From NCBI GenBank assembly GCA_910589485.1, contig CAJUSW010000006.1, positions 62,001 through 126,000 of the forward strand: a stretch of 64,000 bases of DNA, read 5' to 3'. Below are positions 1-8,444 of this stretch, piece by piece. The first letter of the stretch is position 1; each line of letters opens with the position of its first letter. Position numbers and translations under genes: made by a program. The notes beneath the pieces were generated by a model that was not told the DNA's origin, did no database searches, and worked only from the letters and a program-made list of their open reading frames with translations. This DNA comes from an uncultured Duncaniella sp. (GTDB lineage: Bacteria; Bacteroidota; Bacteroidia; Bacteroidales; Muribaculaceae).

Positions 1-742
1 GGCTCTCAACACCGGTTTCGGTCTCGCTTCGGGCGACGTGGTGATCACCATGGATGCCGACCTGCAGGACTCGCCCGACGAGATTCCGGAACTGTACCGC
101 ATGATAATGCGCGATGGGTATGACCTGGTGTCGGGGTGGAAGAAGAAGCGTTACGATCCGCTATCCAAGACCATTCCCACTAAGCTGTTCAATGCAACGG
201 CTCGCCGTGTGAGCGGCATAAAGAATCTCCATGACTTCAACTGCGGACTCAAGGCCTATCGCCTGGAGGTGGTGAAGCATATCGAGGTGTATGGCGACAT
301 GCACCGCTACATCCCTTATCTGGCCAAGAACGCTGGATTTGACCGCATAGGCGAGAAGGTGGTGCAGCATCAGGCCAGAAAGTATGGCAAGACCAAGTTT
401 GGCCTGGACCGTTTCGTCAACGGTTATCTCGACCTGGCCACGTTGTGGTTCACCGGCAAGTTCGGGGCCAAGCCGATGCACTTCTTCGGTCTGCTCGGCT
501 CGCTGATGTTCATAATCGGTTTCATAGCCGTTCTTGTGGTGGGATTCGGCAAGCTCTACGACATGTGGCAGGGCAATCCCTACCGTCTCGTCACCGAGTC
601 GCCTTACTTCTATCTCTCGCTCACCATGATGCTCATGGGTACCATGCTGTTTCTCACGGGATTCATAGGCGAGCTGGTGGTGCGCAACTCCCCTTCCCGC
701 AACCATTATGAAATCAAGGGCCGGATAGGGGAAGGCGAATGA
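1..742 (+). CDS. Family 2 glycosyltransferase, DPM1-like, 5' end outside window
   Basis: The reading frame is open from base 2, so the true start lies upstream of the window. The visible part holds a GT-A style acidic motif (TMDADLQDSP), as in glycosyltransferases that use a nucleotide sugar. It ends with two hydrophobic segments (about residues 160-180 and 205-225 of the visible part) and the tail IGELVVRNSPSRNHYEIK. This architecture is typical of polyprenyl-phosphate sugar transferases of the dolichol-phosphate mannose synthase type, which load sugars on undecaprenyl phosphate at the inner membrane. The exact sugar cannot be read from the sequence. A nitroreductase gene follows after 63 bp. 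Confidence 0.9.
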   Translation, partial: ALNTGFGLASGDVVITMDADLQDSPDEIPELYRMIMRDGYDLVSGWKKKRYDPLSKTIPTKLFNATARRVSGIKNLHDFNCGLKAYRLEVVKHIEVYGDMHRYIPYLAKNAGFDRIGEKVVQHQARKYGKTKFGLDRFVNGYLDLATLWFTGKFGAKPMHFFGLLGSLMFIIGFIAVLVVGFGKLYDMWQGNPYRLVTESPYFYLSLTMMLMGTMLFLTGFIGELVVRNSPSRNHYEIKGRIGEGE

Positions 743-805
743 AGCCTGACTCCGCGGTCCCCCACTGTTTATAGACACACTTCTACACAATCTCAAAAAA
801 TATCA

Positions 806-1336
806 ATGGACGCTTATCCTGAATTCTATAACCTCTCCCTCTCCCGCTATTCATGCCGCAACTATTCGCCGGCACCCGTGCCCGAGGATACCCTCGCAGC
901 TGTGCTTGATGCGGCGCGCCTGGCTCCATCGGCCTGCAACCGACAGCCGTGGCTGTTCATCGTGGCCGATGCCGACGATGAGCGCGAGGCCGTTCAGTCG
1001 AGCTATGCACGCGAATGGATACGCACGGCTCCACATTATATCATAGCCTGCGGACTTCACGATGAGGCATGGCACCGCGCGGCCGACGGCAAGGACCACA
1101 CCGATGTGGATGTGTCGATAGCTGTGGAGCATCTGTGCCTCGCAGCTTCGGCCATGCATCTGGGCACATGCTGGGTGTGCAATTTCGACACCGAGGTGAT
1201 CAGAAAGGCTTTCCGGTTGCCCGACAGCATGGAACCGGTGGCTATCATCCCCATAGGATTTCCCGCTGAGGGGACCGAGGCTCCCGCCAAGACCCGCAAA
1301 CCGCTCTCGGAAATCGTGAGAAGGGGTAAGTTTTGA
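806..1336 (+). CDS. Nitroreductase family protein (FMN-dependent oxidoreductase)
   Basis: This 176-residue protein has the nitroreductase family hallmarks: an N-terminal SRYSCRNY segment, the FMN-contacting APSACNRQPW motif near residue 40, and a C-terminal PIGFPAEG motif followed by a basic RKPLSEIVRRGKF tail. Members are homodimeric FMN enzymes that reduce nitro compounds, quinones or flavins with NAD(P)H in the cytoplasm. The natural substrate cannot be inferred. It lies between the glycosyltransferase and the DUF6452 gene on the same strand, with only 27 bp to the latter. Confidence 0.9.
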   Translation: MDAYPEFYNLSLSRYSCRNYSPAPVPEDTLAAVLDAARLAPSACNRQPWLFIVADADDEREAVQSSYAREWIRTAPHYIIACGLHDEAWHRAADGKDHTDVDVSIAVEHLCLAASAMHLGTCWVCNFDTEVIRKAFRLPDSMEPVAIIPIGFPAEGTEAPAKTRKPLSEIVRRGKF

Positions 1337-1363
1337 AACAGGATTGAACAAACACGCTCGAAA

Positions 1364-2044
1364 TTGAGACATCTATTCTCCATATTGCTGACACTCGCTG
1401 TCCTTTCCACGGCAGTGACCGGGTGTAACACCACCGGCTGTACCGACAATCAGAACTCGGTGCCCCTTGCCGGATTCTACTCCATCTCCACTCTGGAGAA
1501 GGTGGCCATCGACTCGCTTGCCATAAGCGGGGTGGGTGCGCCCAACGACTCACTGCTCGTGGGGCCGTCGCAGGCCGCATCGCAGGTGTATCTTCCTTTC
1601 CGTGCGGCCGACAATGCCACCACGTTTGTGATCAAGTACATGCAGAAGCATCTGGCGGAGCAGGGGGTCGAGGACAGGATCACGTTCTATTACGAGTCAA
1701 TGCCTTTCTTTGCCTCGGAGGAGTGCGGGGCGATGTATCATTACCGCATCACGCGTGTGTCGCACACGGTGAATATACTCGACTCGGTGGGGGTGTCGGA
1801 CTCGCTCATCACAAATATCGAGCGTTCGACCATAGGGCTCTATTTCCGCATCGCCGAGCCTGATCCCGACGAACCGGGCACCGATGAGCCCGGAACGGAT
1901 ACGCCCGATCCTGACAATCCCGAGAATCCCGATCCGGAGAACCCTGATCCTGACAATCCTGATCCCGACAATCCGGGCACTGATGAGCCACGCACCGATA
2001 ACCCGGATCCCGACAGCCCGCAGGAGGGGGCCGACAATGTATAA
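1364..2044 (+). CDS. DUF6452-type lipoprotein with acidic D/P/N-rich tail
   Basis: The best start is the TTG at 1364; no ATG precedes the signal sequence in this frame and an in-frame stop lies at 1334. The product begins with a lipoprotein signal ending in AVTGC (Cys 21), so it is probably anchored in an envelope membrane. The body matches the Bacteroidota family DUF6452 (segment SEECGAMYHYRITRVSHT), whose function is unknown. From about residue 166 the protein becomes a tandem low-complexity tail of DPDNP, DPENP and EPGTD units, a strongly acidic linker of about 60 residues not usual for the family core. It overlaps the DUF6048 gene by 8 bp, so the two are co-translated. Confidence 0.8.
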   Translation: MRHLFSILLTLAVLSTAVTGCNTTGCTDNQNSVPLAGFYSISTLEKVAIDSLAISGVGAPNDSLLVGPSQAASQVYLPFRAADNATTFVIKYMQKHLAEQGVEDRITFYYESMPFFASEECGAMYHYRITRVSHTVNILDSVGVSDSLITNIERSTIGLYFRIAEPDPDEPGTDEPGTDTPDPDNPENPDPENPDPDNPDPDNPGTDEPRTDNPDPDSPQEGADNV

Positions 2045-2900
2045 GTATCTCATAGCCATGATCTTTGCCGTGGTGATGGGAGGACTTTCCCTCTCGGCTC
2101 AGCGGCGCATCACCCCCGTGACCCCTGCCGATCCCGGCTCCAAACCTTCCGTGACCGATGTCAAAACCAAGATAGACCCTTCGCGCCTGGTGACCACTAC
2201 CGATGCCAACGGCAATACCATCACGGTGGATACCGTGACGGGACAGGAATATGTGGACTCCACGCTACTGAAGGCTCCCCCGAAGATGGAGTATCCCTTG
2301 CTTCACGAGGTGATAGCCGGCGTGAATGTGTGGGACCCTATCATGAGGGCGTTGGGGCAGAAGTATGGTCTCGGCGACGTGTGGGGCGAGGTGAGTCTCC
2401 ACAACCGCTATTTCCCGTTCTTCGCCGTGGGCCTGGGCAACTGCAATGACACGCCTGTCGACAAGAACTATACTTTCAAGACACCTCTGGCACCGTATTT
2501 CAAGATAGGAGCGTCCTATAATTTCTTCTATAACTCCAATCCCGACTACAAGTTGCAGATGGGTCTGCGCTACGGCTTCTCGACCTACAAGTGGAGTGTG
2601 CTCGATGTCACCGTTGACGAGGGCTATTGGCAGGATCCCACCCACTATTCGCTCGATAACCTGAGCCACACGGCGGGTTACATCGAAGTGACATTCGGCC
2701 TAAAGGTGAAGATAGCCGGGCCGATCTCGGCGGGATGGACACTGGTGTATCACTCGGTGCTTCATGAGTCGAAGTCGCCCTACGGCAAGCCGATGTATAT
2801 ACCGGGCTACGGCAAGCGCAACGGGGCTTTCACAGCCAATTTCTCGGTGATGTACACCCTCCCGATAAACAAAAAGCCTGTCCCCGAGGTTACAGAATAA
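2037..2900 (+). CDS. DUF6048-type exported beta-barrel-like protein
   Basis: The start at 2037 is chosen because it yields a proper signal peptide (MYKYLIAMIFAVVMGG then SLSAQ), whereas the frame upstream only reads through the acidic-tail DNA of the preceding gene. The mature protein of about 265 residues has alternating aromatic and polar strands such as YFKIGASYNFFYNSNPDYK and ends in a strand-like segment. This is consistent with the DUF6048 family, which sits beside DUF6452 in Bacteroidales, and with a small outer-membrane barrel. Function is unknown. The 8-bp overlap with the upstream gene suggests that the lipoprotein and the barrel work together. Confidence 0.8.
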   Translation: MYKYLIAMIFAVVMGGLSLSAQRRITPVTPADPGSKPSVTDVKTKIDPSRLVTTTDANGNTITVDTVTGQEYVDSTLLKAPPKMEYPLLHEVIAGVNVWDPIMRALGQKYGLGDVWGEVSLHNRYFPFFAVGLGNCNDTPVDKNYTFKTPLAPYFKIGASYNFFYNSNPDYKLQMGLRYGFSTYKWSVLDVTVDEGYWQDPTHYSLDNLSHTAGYIEVTFGLKVKIAGPISAGWTLVYHSVLHESKSPYGKPMYIPGYGKRNGAFTANFSVMYTLPINKKPVPEVTE

Positions 2901-2941
2901 AGAGGGTTCACGTATTTCTCACCACCGAACAACTATTTATT

Positions 2942-3934
2942 ATGATTGAACGTATCGTAATTATCGACAATGTAGACCCCGTGAGCTTCTACGGTGTCAA
3001 TAACAGCAATATGCACCTGATACGCAACCTGTTTCCCAAGTTGCGCATGGCCGCGAGGGGATCGGTGATAAAGGTGATAGGCGACGATGCCGAGACGGCC
3101 GAGTTCGAGAAGAAGATCAAGGAACTGGAGGATTATTGCTCGCGGTTCAACAAGCTCTCGGAGGAGGTGATACTCGACATCGTGAAGGGGAAGGCTCCGG
3201 CCGAACCCAAGAATGATGATGTGATCATCTACGGTATCAACGGCAAGCCTATCTCGCCACGCAACACCAATCAGGCATTGCTCGTGAAGGCTTTCCGCGA
3301 GAATGACCTCACGTTTGCCCTCGGTCCGGCAGGTACGGGCAAGACCTATATAGCTATCGCATTGGCCGTGAAGGCTCTGAAGAACCGCGAGGTGCGCAAG
3401 ATCATACTGTCGCGTCCGGCCGTTGAGGCGGGCGAGAAGCTCGGTTTCCTTCCCGGTGATATGAAGGATAAGATCGATCCCTATCTGCAGCCTCTCTACG
3501 ATGCTCTCGAGGATATGATCCCTGCCGTGAAGCTCAAGGAGTACATGGAGACGAATGTGATACAGATAGCTCCGCTGGCATTCATGCGCGGACGCACTCT
3601 CAACGATGCCGTGATTGTGCTCGACGAGGCGCAAAACACCACCGTGCATCAGATCAAGATGTTCCTTACCCGCCTGGGTATGAACGCGAAGATGATCATT
3701 ACGGGCGATGCCACGCAGATCGACCTGCCACGTTCGGTGCAGTCGGGCCTGATCCAGGCTCTCCACATCCTCAAGAATGTTCCCGGAATTGGCCGTGTGG
3801 AGTTTGGCAAGAAGGATATCGTGCGCCATTCGCTTGTCCAGCGCATCGTGGAGGCCTACGAGCGTCACGATGAGGAGGTCAAGGCCCAAGGCGGCACCCA
3901 ACCCGCCCCCCGCGAGGATGCCGGGGAGGAGTAA
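2942..3934 (+). CDS. phoH: PhoH-family ATPase
   Basis: This 330-residue protein carries a P-loop GPAGTGKTY near residue 130, a Walker B VIVLDEAQN near residue 224 and the PhoH signature TRLGMNAKMIITGDATQID. PhoH-like proteins are RecA-fold cytoplasmic ATPases linked to RNA metabolism and phosphate or stress responses. The N-terminal 100 residues form the alpha/beta accessory domain found in this subgroup, and the C-terminus is a short acidic tail. It stands alone, 41 bp after the DUF6048 gene, and is followed by a repeat-rich spacer. Confidence 0.92.
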   Translation: MIERIVIIDNVDPVSFYGVNNSNMHLIRNLFPKLRMAARGSVIKVIGDDAETAEFEKKIKELEDYCSRFNKLSEEVILDIVKGKAPAEPKNDDVIIYGINGKPISPRNTNQALLVKAFRENDLTFALGPAGTGKTYIAIALAVKALKNREVRKIILSRPAVEAGEKLGFLPGDMKDKIDPYLQPLYDALEDMIPAVKLKEYMETNVIQIAPLAFMRGRTLNDAVIVLDEAQNTTVHQIKMFLTRLGMNAKMIITGDATQIDLPRSVQSGLIQALHILKNVPGIGRVEFGKKDIVRHSLVQRIVEAYERHDEEVKAQGGTQPAPREDAGEE

Positions 3935-3964
3935 TATTTATCAGCCTATAAAAAGCCATGTTCA

Positions 3965-4035
3965 TAGGATGATACCCGAAAGGGTATAATCCGAGGGGAT
4001 ATGGCTTAAATTATACCCTGTCAGGTATAGTTTAT
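3965..4035 (+). terminator. Pair of small hairpins downstream of phoH
   Basis: Two short dyads follow phoH: ATACCC-GAAA-GGGTAT at 3972-3987 and TATACC-ctgtca-GGTATA at 4012-4029, the second followed by GTTTATTTG. They could act as a weak intrinsic terminator. They could also be the first units of the repetitive spacer that follows. Only the hairpins themselves are seen. Confidence 0.35.
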
Positions 4036-4175
4036 TTGTTGGGGTGGGATTCGTGAGGATAGTCAGTATATTTCCCGGGTGGAGATGTTTACGTAACCAC
4101 GGATGATGGGGCGATTATAGGACGTCTTCGACGCCCTTGATGGTGGATTTTCATTTTCCCCGCGCCTCGCGACAG

Positions 4176-4209
4176 GATGCAAATTTTGCCCTGGCGGGCA
4201 ATTTGCATC
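4176..4209. repeat. Short palindrome in the phoH downstream spacer
   Basis: GATGCAAA at 4176-4183 is mirrored by TTTGCATC at 4202-4209, with GCCC/GGGC steps inside, giving a stable hairpin. It is followed directly by GCCGCTCGTGGCGGGGC, another GC-rich dyad. It has the look of dispersed palindromic (REP-like) units. No protein is encoded here. Confidence 0.5.
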
Positions 4210-4235
4210 CGCCGCTCGTGGCGGGGCTATAATTG

Positions 4236-4400
4236 CATCGCCCTTTCAGGGCTTAGTTGGTATAGTCTGCCGACGGGTTGATGGTCAGTGCGTTGTGGTT
4301 TGGTTTTCATCGCCCTTTCAGGGCTTAGTTGGTATAACCTGCTGACGGGTTGATGGCCAGTGCGTTGTGGTTTGGAATGTATCGCCCCATTCGGGCTTGG
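4236..4400. repeat. 72-bp tandem repeat, two full units plus a decayed third
   Basis: Unit 1 (4236-4307) and unit 2 (4308-4379) are near-identical. Each begins CATCGCCCTTTCAGGGCTTA, contains a CGCCCTTTCAGGGC palindrome and ends TTGTGGTTTGG. A third, diverged copy starts at about 4380 (ATCGCCCCATTCGGGC). The spacer 3935-4613 holds no credible gene. Short open frames across it merely translate the repeat. Confidence 0.8.
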
Positions 4401-4613
4401 ATTGTATCGCTCCAATTCCGCTCGGAGGGTGGGGCTGAAGGAGGGTTGGATGGCGGGGTGTATCGGGGATTGTGTTGTATCTCCGATCGGTAGCTAATTT
4501 ATCAAAATTTGTCTTTATGTATTTGGTATAGCCCAAAAGATCTTTGGATCTATGGTCTAATGGGAATTGTGTTACAAACTTTGGTGCTTAGTGTAACGGG
4601 GGCAGTTGATTTT

Positions 4614-5249
4614 CTACTGGCCCGGTTTGTGGAGTTTCAGTTTGCGTTTGCGGGAGGTGTGGCGGGATGGACGTTGGGCGGATGTGTTGCGGGTGTTTTT
4701 CCTATGATGGTGGTGTGGGGTAGTGGTATTTTGCTTGGGAGTAATGGAGTCTTGCTTAGGGTTAGTGGAGTCTTCCTTATGGGTAGGAGTGGCTAAGGAT
4801 TCTTCTTTTTGTGTAGTGGAAGCCGAGGCCTCTATTGCGGGTTTGGTAGTCGGCTCGGGAGTAGTGGAGGAAACGTGTGAAGGGGAGGAGGTGCACTCGG
4901 GAGTAGTGGAGGGTATGTGTGAGATAGTACCCTCGGGTGTGGTGGCGTTGGGAGTTGAGGGGGTAGCGGTGGCTTTGCGGGCGAGGGCGCGCTGGCGGGC
5001 ACGGCTCGAGCGCTCGATGGCTACGTCGATATCCTGACGCAGAAACGAGAAGGCCGCACGCATGGACGGATTGATGAAATTGATGGGCGACGCGGGATCG
5101 GCAAGATATGAGTCGAACGCGGCTATCATCTCGGACATGCCGGAGGGATCGTCAGCAAATACCGATATGATGCGGTTGATGAAGCGCTTGTAGGCGTTGC
5201 GCGAGATGGGAAGGTTGGCGGGGTACTTGGATGTGGTGGTCTTTTTCAT
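4614..5249 (-). CDS. Hypothetical protein with helical N-terminal domain and T/P/K-rich tail
   Basis: I place the start at 5249 (MKKTTTSKYPANLPISRNAY); the frame is open further upstream but that part has no coding character. Residues 1-95 form an apparent helical domain ending in SFLRQDIDVAIERSSRARQR. This recalls small Bacteroidales proteins of unknown role associated with replication or phage functions, although I cannot name a family with confidence. Residues 95-211 are low complexity: repeated TTPE and TPKQ units, a run of four His, and a basic RKRKLKLHKPGQ end. No neighbour suggests a function. Its last codons lie next to the repeat-rich spacer. Confidence 0.6.
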   Translation of the reverse strand: MKKTTTSKYPANLPISRNAYKRFINRIISVFADDPSGMSEMIAAFDSYLADPASPINFINPSMRAAFSFLRQDIDVAIERSSRARQRALARKATATPSTPNATTPEGTISHIPSTTPECTSSPSHVSSTTPEPTTKPAIEASASTTQKEESLATPTHKEDSTNPKQDSITPKQNTTTPHHHHRKNTRNTSAQRPSRHTSRKRKLKLHKPGQ

Positions 5250-5323
5250 GATATTGATGGATTTGTACAGCAAAAGTACCATCGCCAATGGCCGAAAAGG
5301 TGCGATAATGTCGCATAGGTGCA

Positions 5324-5363
5324 AAAAAATTCCCCCGCAGTGACCGATGGGTTACTGCAGGGG
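5324..5363 (-). terminator. Rho-independent terminator of the hpt-adk-xseB-peptidase operon
   Basis: Read on the minus strand, a CCCCTGCAGT/ACTGCGGGGG stem with a 12-nt loop is followed by AATTTTTTT. It lies about 50 bp after the stop codon of the M13 peptidase gene, so it ends that operon. Confidence 0.85.
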
Positions 5364-5414
5364 AAGAGGTATGGTGTGATTGTTACGGGCTCGACTGAGC
5401 CGGCGGGACAGTTG

Positions 5415-7460
5415 TTACCAGATGATCACGCGCTCAGCCTCGGGACGGTACATGGCCTGGCCCTCGGTGATGTTGAATGCCTCGAAGAAGGGGGCAAGGT
5501 TGCGCAGGGTCACGTTTACGCGGTTGATGCCGAGTGAGTGAACGTCGCCAGTGGTGAGCGAGCGGATCTCCTCGTCGCGGGTGTTGGTGGCCCAGAGGTT
5601 AGCATAGTTCATGTAGAATACCTGGGCGGGAGTGAAGCCGTCGATCTTAGCCTCGGGCGAGTTGACGTCGACACCCTTCTGATTCTGTGACTTGAGGAAT
5701 GCTGTCATGGCCACGCGGAGACCGCCCTGGTCGGCGATGTTCTCGCCGAGAGTGTACTGGCCGTTGGCGTGGAGGCCGGGGAGCACTTCCACTTCATCAA
5801 ACTGGGCGATGAGGCCCTTGGCCTTCTCCTCAAACTTCACGGCATCCTCCTGGGTCCACCAGTTGGTCATGTTGCCGTTGGCGTCGAAGTTGCGGCCCTG
5901 GTCGTCAAATCCGTGGGTCATCTCGTGGCCGATCACCACACCGATGCCGCCGTAGTTCTCAGCGTCGGAAGCGTTGGGATCAAAGAAAGGAGCCTGCAGG
6001 ATGGCTGCGGGGAACACGATCTCGTTGGCCAGAGGGTTGTAGTAGGCGTTGACGGTCTGAGGAGTCATGCCCCACTCGGTGCGGTCAACAGGCTTGCCCC
6101 ACTTGGCATAGGTCTCGGCCTGGTGCCACATCGAGGCGTTGTGCATGTTCTCGTAGTAGCTGAGCTTGGGGTCGATCTCCATTGAGGAGTAATCCTTCCA
6201 CTTGTCGGGGTAACCGATCTTCACGGTGAAGGCGTCGAGTTTCTCCTGGGCGCGGGTCTTGGTGGAATCGCTCATCCAGTCGAGGTTGGCGATGTGCTCG
6301 CCGAGGGCTACGCGGAGGTTCTCTACGAGACCGATCATATAGTCCTTGGAAGACTGGGGGAAATACTTCTCAACGTAGAGCTGGCCTACAGCCTCGCCGA
6401 GGGCACCCTCGGTGGCTGCGAGCGAGCGTTTCCACAGGGGACGGAGCTCCTGCACGCCGCTCATCACCTTGTTGAACTCGAAGTTGGCCATGGTGAAGTC
6501 GTCGCTGAGCTTGGAGGAAGCCTGGCTCACGTATTCCCACAGGTAGTAGTCCTTGATCTCGCGATCAGAGAGTGTGGGCATCATGCGCGATGCTGTGGCG
6601 AGCACCTTGGGATCGGTTACGATGATGGTGTCGGGGGTCTGGATACCCATTGTCTCAACGAAGAACTTGTCCCAGTTTACGGCGGGGAACTCCTTCTTCA
6701 CCTGAGCGATGGTGTAGGGGTTGTACATTGCGGGGATGTCACGGCTCTCCTCGCGGGTCTTGGTGTCGCGGGCGAGGGCGGTCTCGATCTTCATCACGTT
6801 GGCGGTGATGCGGTCGGCGTCGGCCTGAGAGTATCCGGCGTTCATCATCTGTGTGGCGATGAGCTTCTTGTAAGCCTCGCGCACGGCGGTGTTGCGCTCG
6901 TCGTCGAGCAGGTAATAGTCACGGTCGCCCATGCCCAGGCCTGTGCCCGAGAGGTACATTGCGTATACCGATGAGTTGGCCATGTCCTCCATGGGGCCTG
7001 CACCGATGAAGGGGCTGGCGTAGTTGCCGTGCATCCAAAGGAAGAGGTCCTCCATGCCTTCATGGGGAGTCTCCTCGATTCTCTTGAGGTCGGCGAGGAT
7101 GGGGGTTGCGCCCTCGGCGTTGCGGCGGGCGGTGTCCATGGCGAGGGAGTAGACTGTCCACACCTTGTGGGCTACAGTCCCGGCCTCGGGGTTGGTGGCG
7201 CCGAGGTTCTCGACCAGGCTCTTCACGCGGGCCTCGGATGAGTCGCTGAGGATGTTGAACTGGCCGTAGCGGGCGTGCTCGGCGGTTAGGGGATGGGCTT
7301 CGAGCCATCCTTTGTTGATGTGGGTGTAGAAGTCCTCACCCGGAGCTATCGTGGTGTCGATGTAGTCGACATTGATGCTTGCCAGGTGCTCGGAGTTGCC
7401 GCGTCCGCACGATGATGCGATGAGGGCTACAGCTACCGCTGTGAGAGGTAAAGCTTTCAT
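5415..7460 (-). CDS. M13 family zinc metallopeptidase (neprilysin/PepO-like) lipoprotein
   Basis: This 681-residue protein begins with a lipoprotein signal (ALIASSC, Cys 18), pointing to a periplasmic or surface location. The gluzincin motif HEMTH followed by GFDDQGR lies near residue 508. The third zinc ligand is in ENIADQGG, about 60 residues later, and the C-terminus carries the family-typical MYRPEAERVIIW. The peptidase M13 N-terminal domain (about residues 45-420) and the catalytic domain are both complete. Family members cut oligopeptides at the amino side of hydrophobic residues. It is the last gene of the hpt-adk-xseB run, 44 bp after xseB. Confidence 0.95.
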   Translation of the reverse strand: MKALPLTAVAVALIASSCGRGNSEHLASINVDYIDTTIAPGEDFYTHINKGWLEAHPLTAEHARYGQFNILSDSSEARVKSLVENLGATNPEAGTVAHKVWTVYSLAMDTARRNAEGATPILADLKRIEETPHEGMEDLFLWMHGNYASPFIGAGPMEDMANSSVYAMYLSGTGLGMGDRDYYLLDDERNTAVREAYKKLIATQMMNAGYSQADADRITANVMKIETALARDTKTREESRDIPAMYNPYTIAQVKKEFPAVNWDKFFVETMGIQTPDTIIVTDPKVLATASRMMPTLSDREIKDYYLWEYVSQASSKLSDDFTMANFEFNKVMSGVQELRPLWKRSLAATEGALGEAVGQLYVEKYFPQSSKDYMIGLVENLRVALGEHIANLDWMSDSTKTRAQEKLDAFTVKIGYPDKWKDYSSMEIDPKLSYYENMHNASMWHQAETYAKWGKPVDRTEWGMTPQTVNAYYNPLANEIVFPAAILQAPFFDPNASDAENYGGIGVVIGHEMTHGFDDQGRNFDANGNMTNWWTQEDAVKFEEKAKGLIAQFDEVEVLPGLHANGQYTLGENIADQGGLRVAMTAFLKSQNQKGVDVNSPEAKIDGFTPAQVFYMNYANLWATNTRDEEIRSLTTGDVHSLGINRVNVTLRNLAPFFEAFNITEGQAMYRPEAERVIIW

Positions 7461-7504
7461 TGATGAATGAATTGGTTTTTGAGATTTACTCTAAGGAGTG
7501 TTTT

Positions 7505-7717
7505 CTATTGGAGTGATTCAAGGGTTGTGCGCAGTTGCTCCTCGGTGGCAGTGAGGCGGGCGCGGCACTGCTTCAGGAGGTCGGTGGCCCGGCGGGTGTA
7601 GGCCGCCAGGTGGTCGATGTCGCATTTGTCGCTCTGCATCATGCGGACAATGCTTTCAAGCTCAGCCACGCTCTGGGCGTAGCTGAGGTTTTCGATGGGG
7701 GGAAATGATGGTTCCAT
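7505..7717 (-). CDS. xseB: Exodeoxyribonuclease VII small subunit
   Basis: The 70-residue product has the XseB pattern: SYAQSVAELESIVRMMQS, then a helix with LAAYTRRATDLLKQCRARL and a TEEQL stretch. XseB binds the large subunit XseA to form the nuclease that degrades single-stranded DNA in both directions. xseA is not in this window; it is usually adjacent to xseB, so the pair is split here or the large subunit lies elsewhere. The gene sits 31 bp downstream of adk. Confidence 0.9.
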   Translation of the reverse strand: MEPSFPPIENLSYAQSVAELESIVRMMQSDKCDIDHLAAYTRRATDLLKQCRARLTATEEQLRTTLESLQ

Positions 7718-7748
7718 TTTGGGATAAGTTGTTGTGACAACTTTCTTA

Positions 7749-8327
7749 TTAACGTTCGGGAGCCTCGATTTCGTTTATTATGCGTTCAAAAATTTCGTCG
7801 ATTGATCCCAGACCGTGGATCTTGCGGTATTTGCCCTCGCGGATATAGTAGTCGCGCAGGGGGGAGGTGGTGTTGTGGTACACGTCGAGGCGCTTGCGTA
7901 TGGTGTCGGCATTGTCGTCGCTGCGGCCCGAAACCTTGCCGCGCTCGATGAGGCGCTGGGTGAGCTCCTCGTCGGGAACCTCGAGGCCTACCACCGAGTG
8001 GAGTTTCTCGCCGTATTTCGCGAGCATGGCCGAGAGTTCGTCGGCCTGGTGTATGGTGCGGGGGAATCCGTCGAAGATAAATCCCTTGGCCGTTGGCTTG
8101 AGTTGCTGAATCTCGTGGTCGAGAATACGTATCATCAAGTCGTCGGGGATTAGATTGCCGTTGGAGATATAGCTGTTGGCTATGCGTCCGAGTTCAGTGT
8201 CGTTGGCGATTTCACGGCGCAGCACTTCGCCGGTGGAAATGTGAGTGAGACCGTAGCGGTCGATGAGCTTTTCGCTCTGTGTGCCCTTGCCACTGCCCGG
8301 GCCACCAAAGATTACAAGATTGAACAT
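7749..8327 (-). CDS. adk: Adenylate kinase, short (lid-less) form
   Basis: This 192-residue enzyme has the P-loop GGPGSGKGTQ at residues 8-17, the AMP-binding segment THISTGEVLRREI and the FDGFPRT motif. It lacks the long zinc-binding LID insertion, having only KVSGRSDDNADT in that place, which matches the short bacterial class. It interconverts ATP plus AMP and two ADP. Co-transcription after hpt groups two purine-salvage/nucleotide functions. Confidence 0.96.
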   Translation of the reverse strand: MFNLVIFGGPGSGKGTQSEKLIDRYGLTHISTGEVLRREIANDTELGRIANSYISNGNLIPDDLMIRILDHEIQQLKPTAKGFIFDGFPRTIHQADELSAMLAKYGEKLHSVVGLEVPDEELTQRLIERGKVSGRSDDNADTIRKRLDVYHNTTSPLRDYYIREGKYRKIHGLGSIDEIFERIINEIEAPER

Positions 8328-8385
8328 TCTAAAAATTTAACCTATTAGAACTGTGAAGTACGTTGTCTATGAGAGGGGGGAGGGA

Positions 8386-8403
8386 GCGGGACTCACGTCC
8401 CGC
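8386..8403 (-). other. GC-rich hairpin between hpt and adk
   Basis: GCGGGAC and GTCCCGC form a perfect seven-pair stem with a TCAC loop inside the 117-bp gap between hpt and adk. There is no T-run after it, so an RNA processing or stabilising role is more likely than termination. That role is inference only. Confidence 0.4.
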
Positions 8404-8444
8404 AGGGGCGGTGGGAGAGAGGTGTGACTGACAGCACGGGAGGA

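Noticed and set aside
1697..2059. Minus-strand and alternate-frame proteins across the D/P/N repeat
   Set aside because: Repetitive DNA keeps several frames open. The plus-strand lipoprotein frame has the signal peptide and family match.
4236..4400. CRISPR array
   Set aside because: The units are adjacent tandem copies of 72 bp without unique spacers, and no cas genes are present.
4227..4536. Small minus-strand open frames with repeated YQLSPERAM-type peptides
   Set aside because: They only translate the 72-bp tandem repeat and have no start signals or independent support.
4509..5037. Plus-strand frames opposite the hypothetical gene at 4614-5249
   Set aside because: Gly/Val-rich shadows of the T/P-rich tail on the minus strand, without a promoter or motif.
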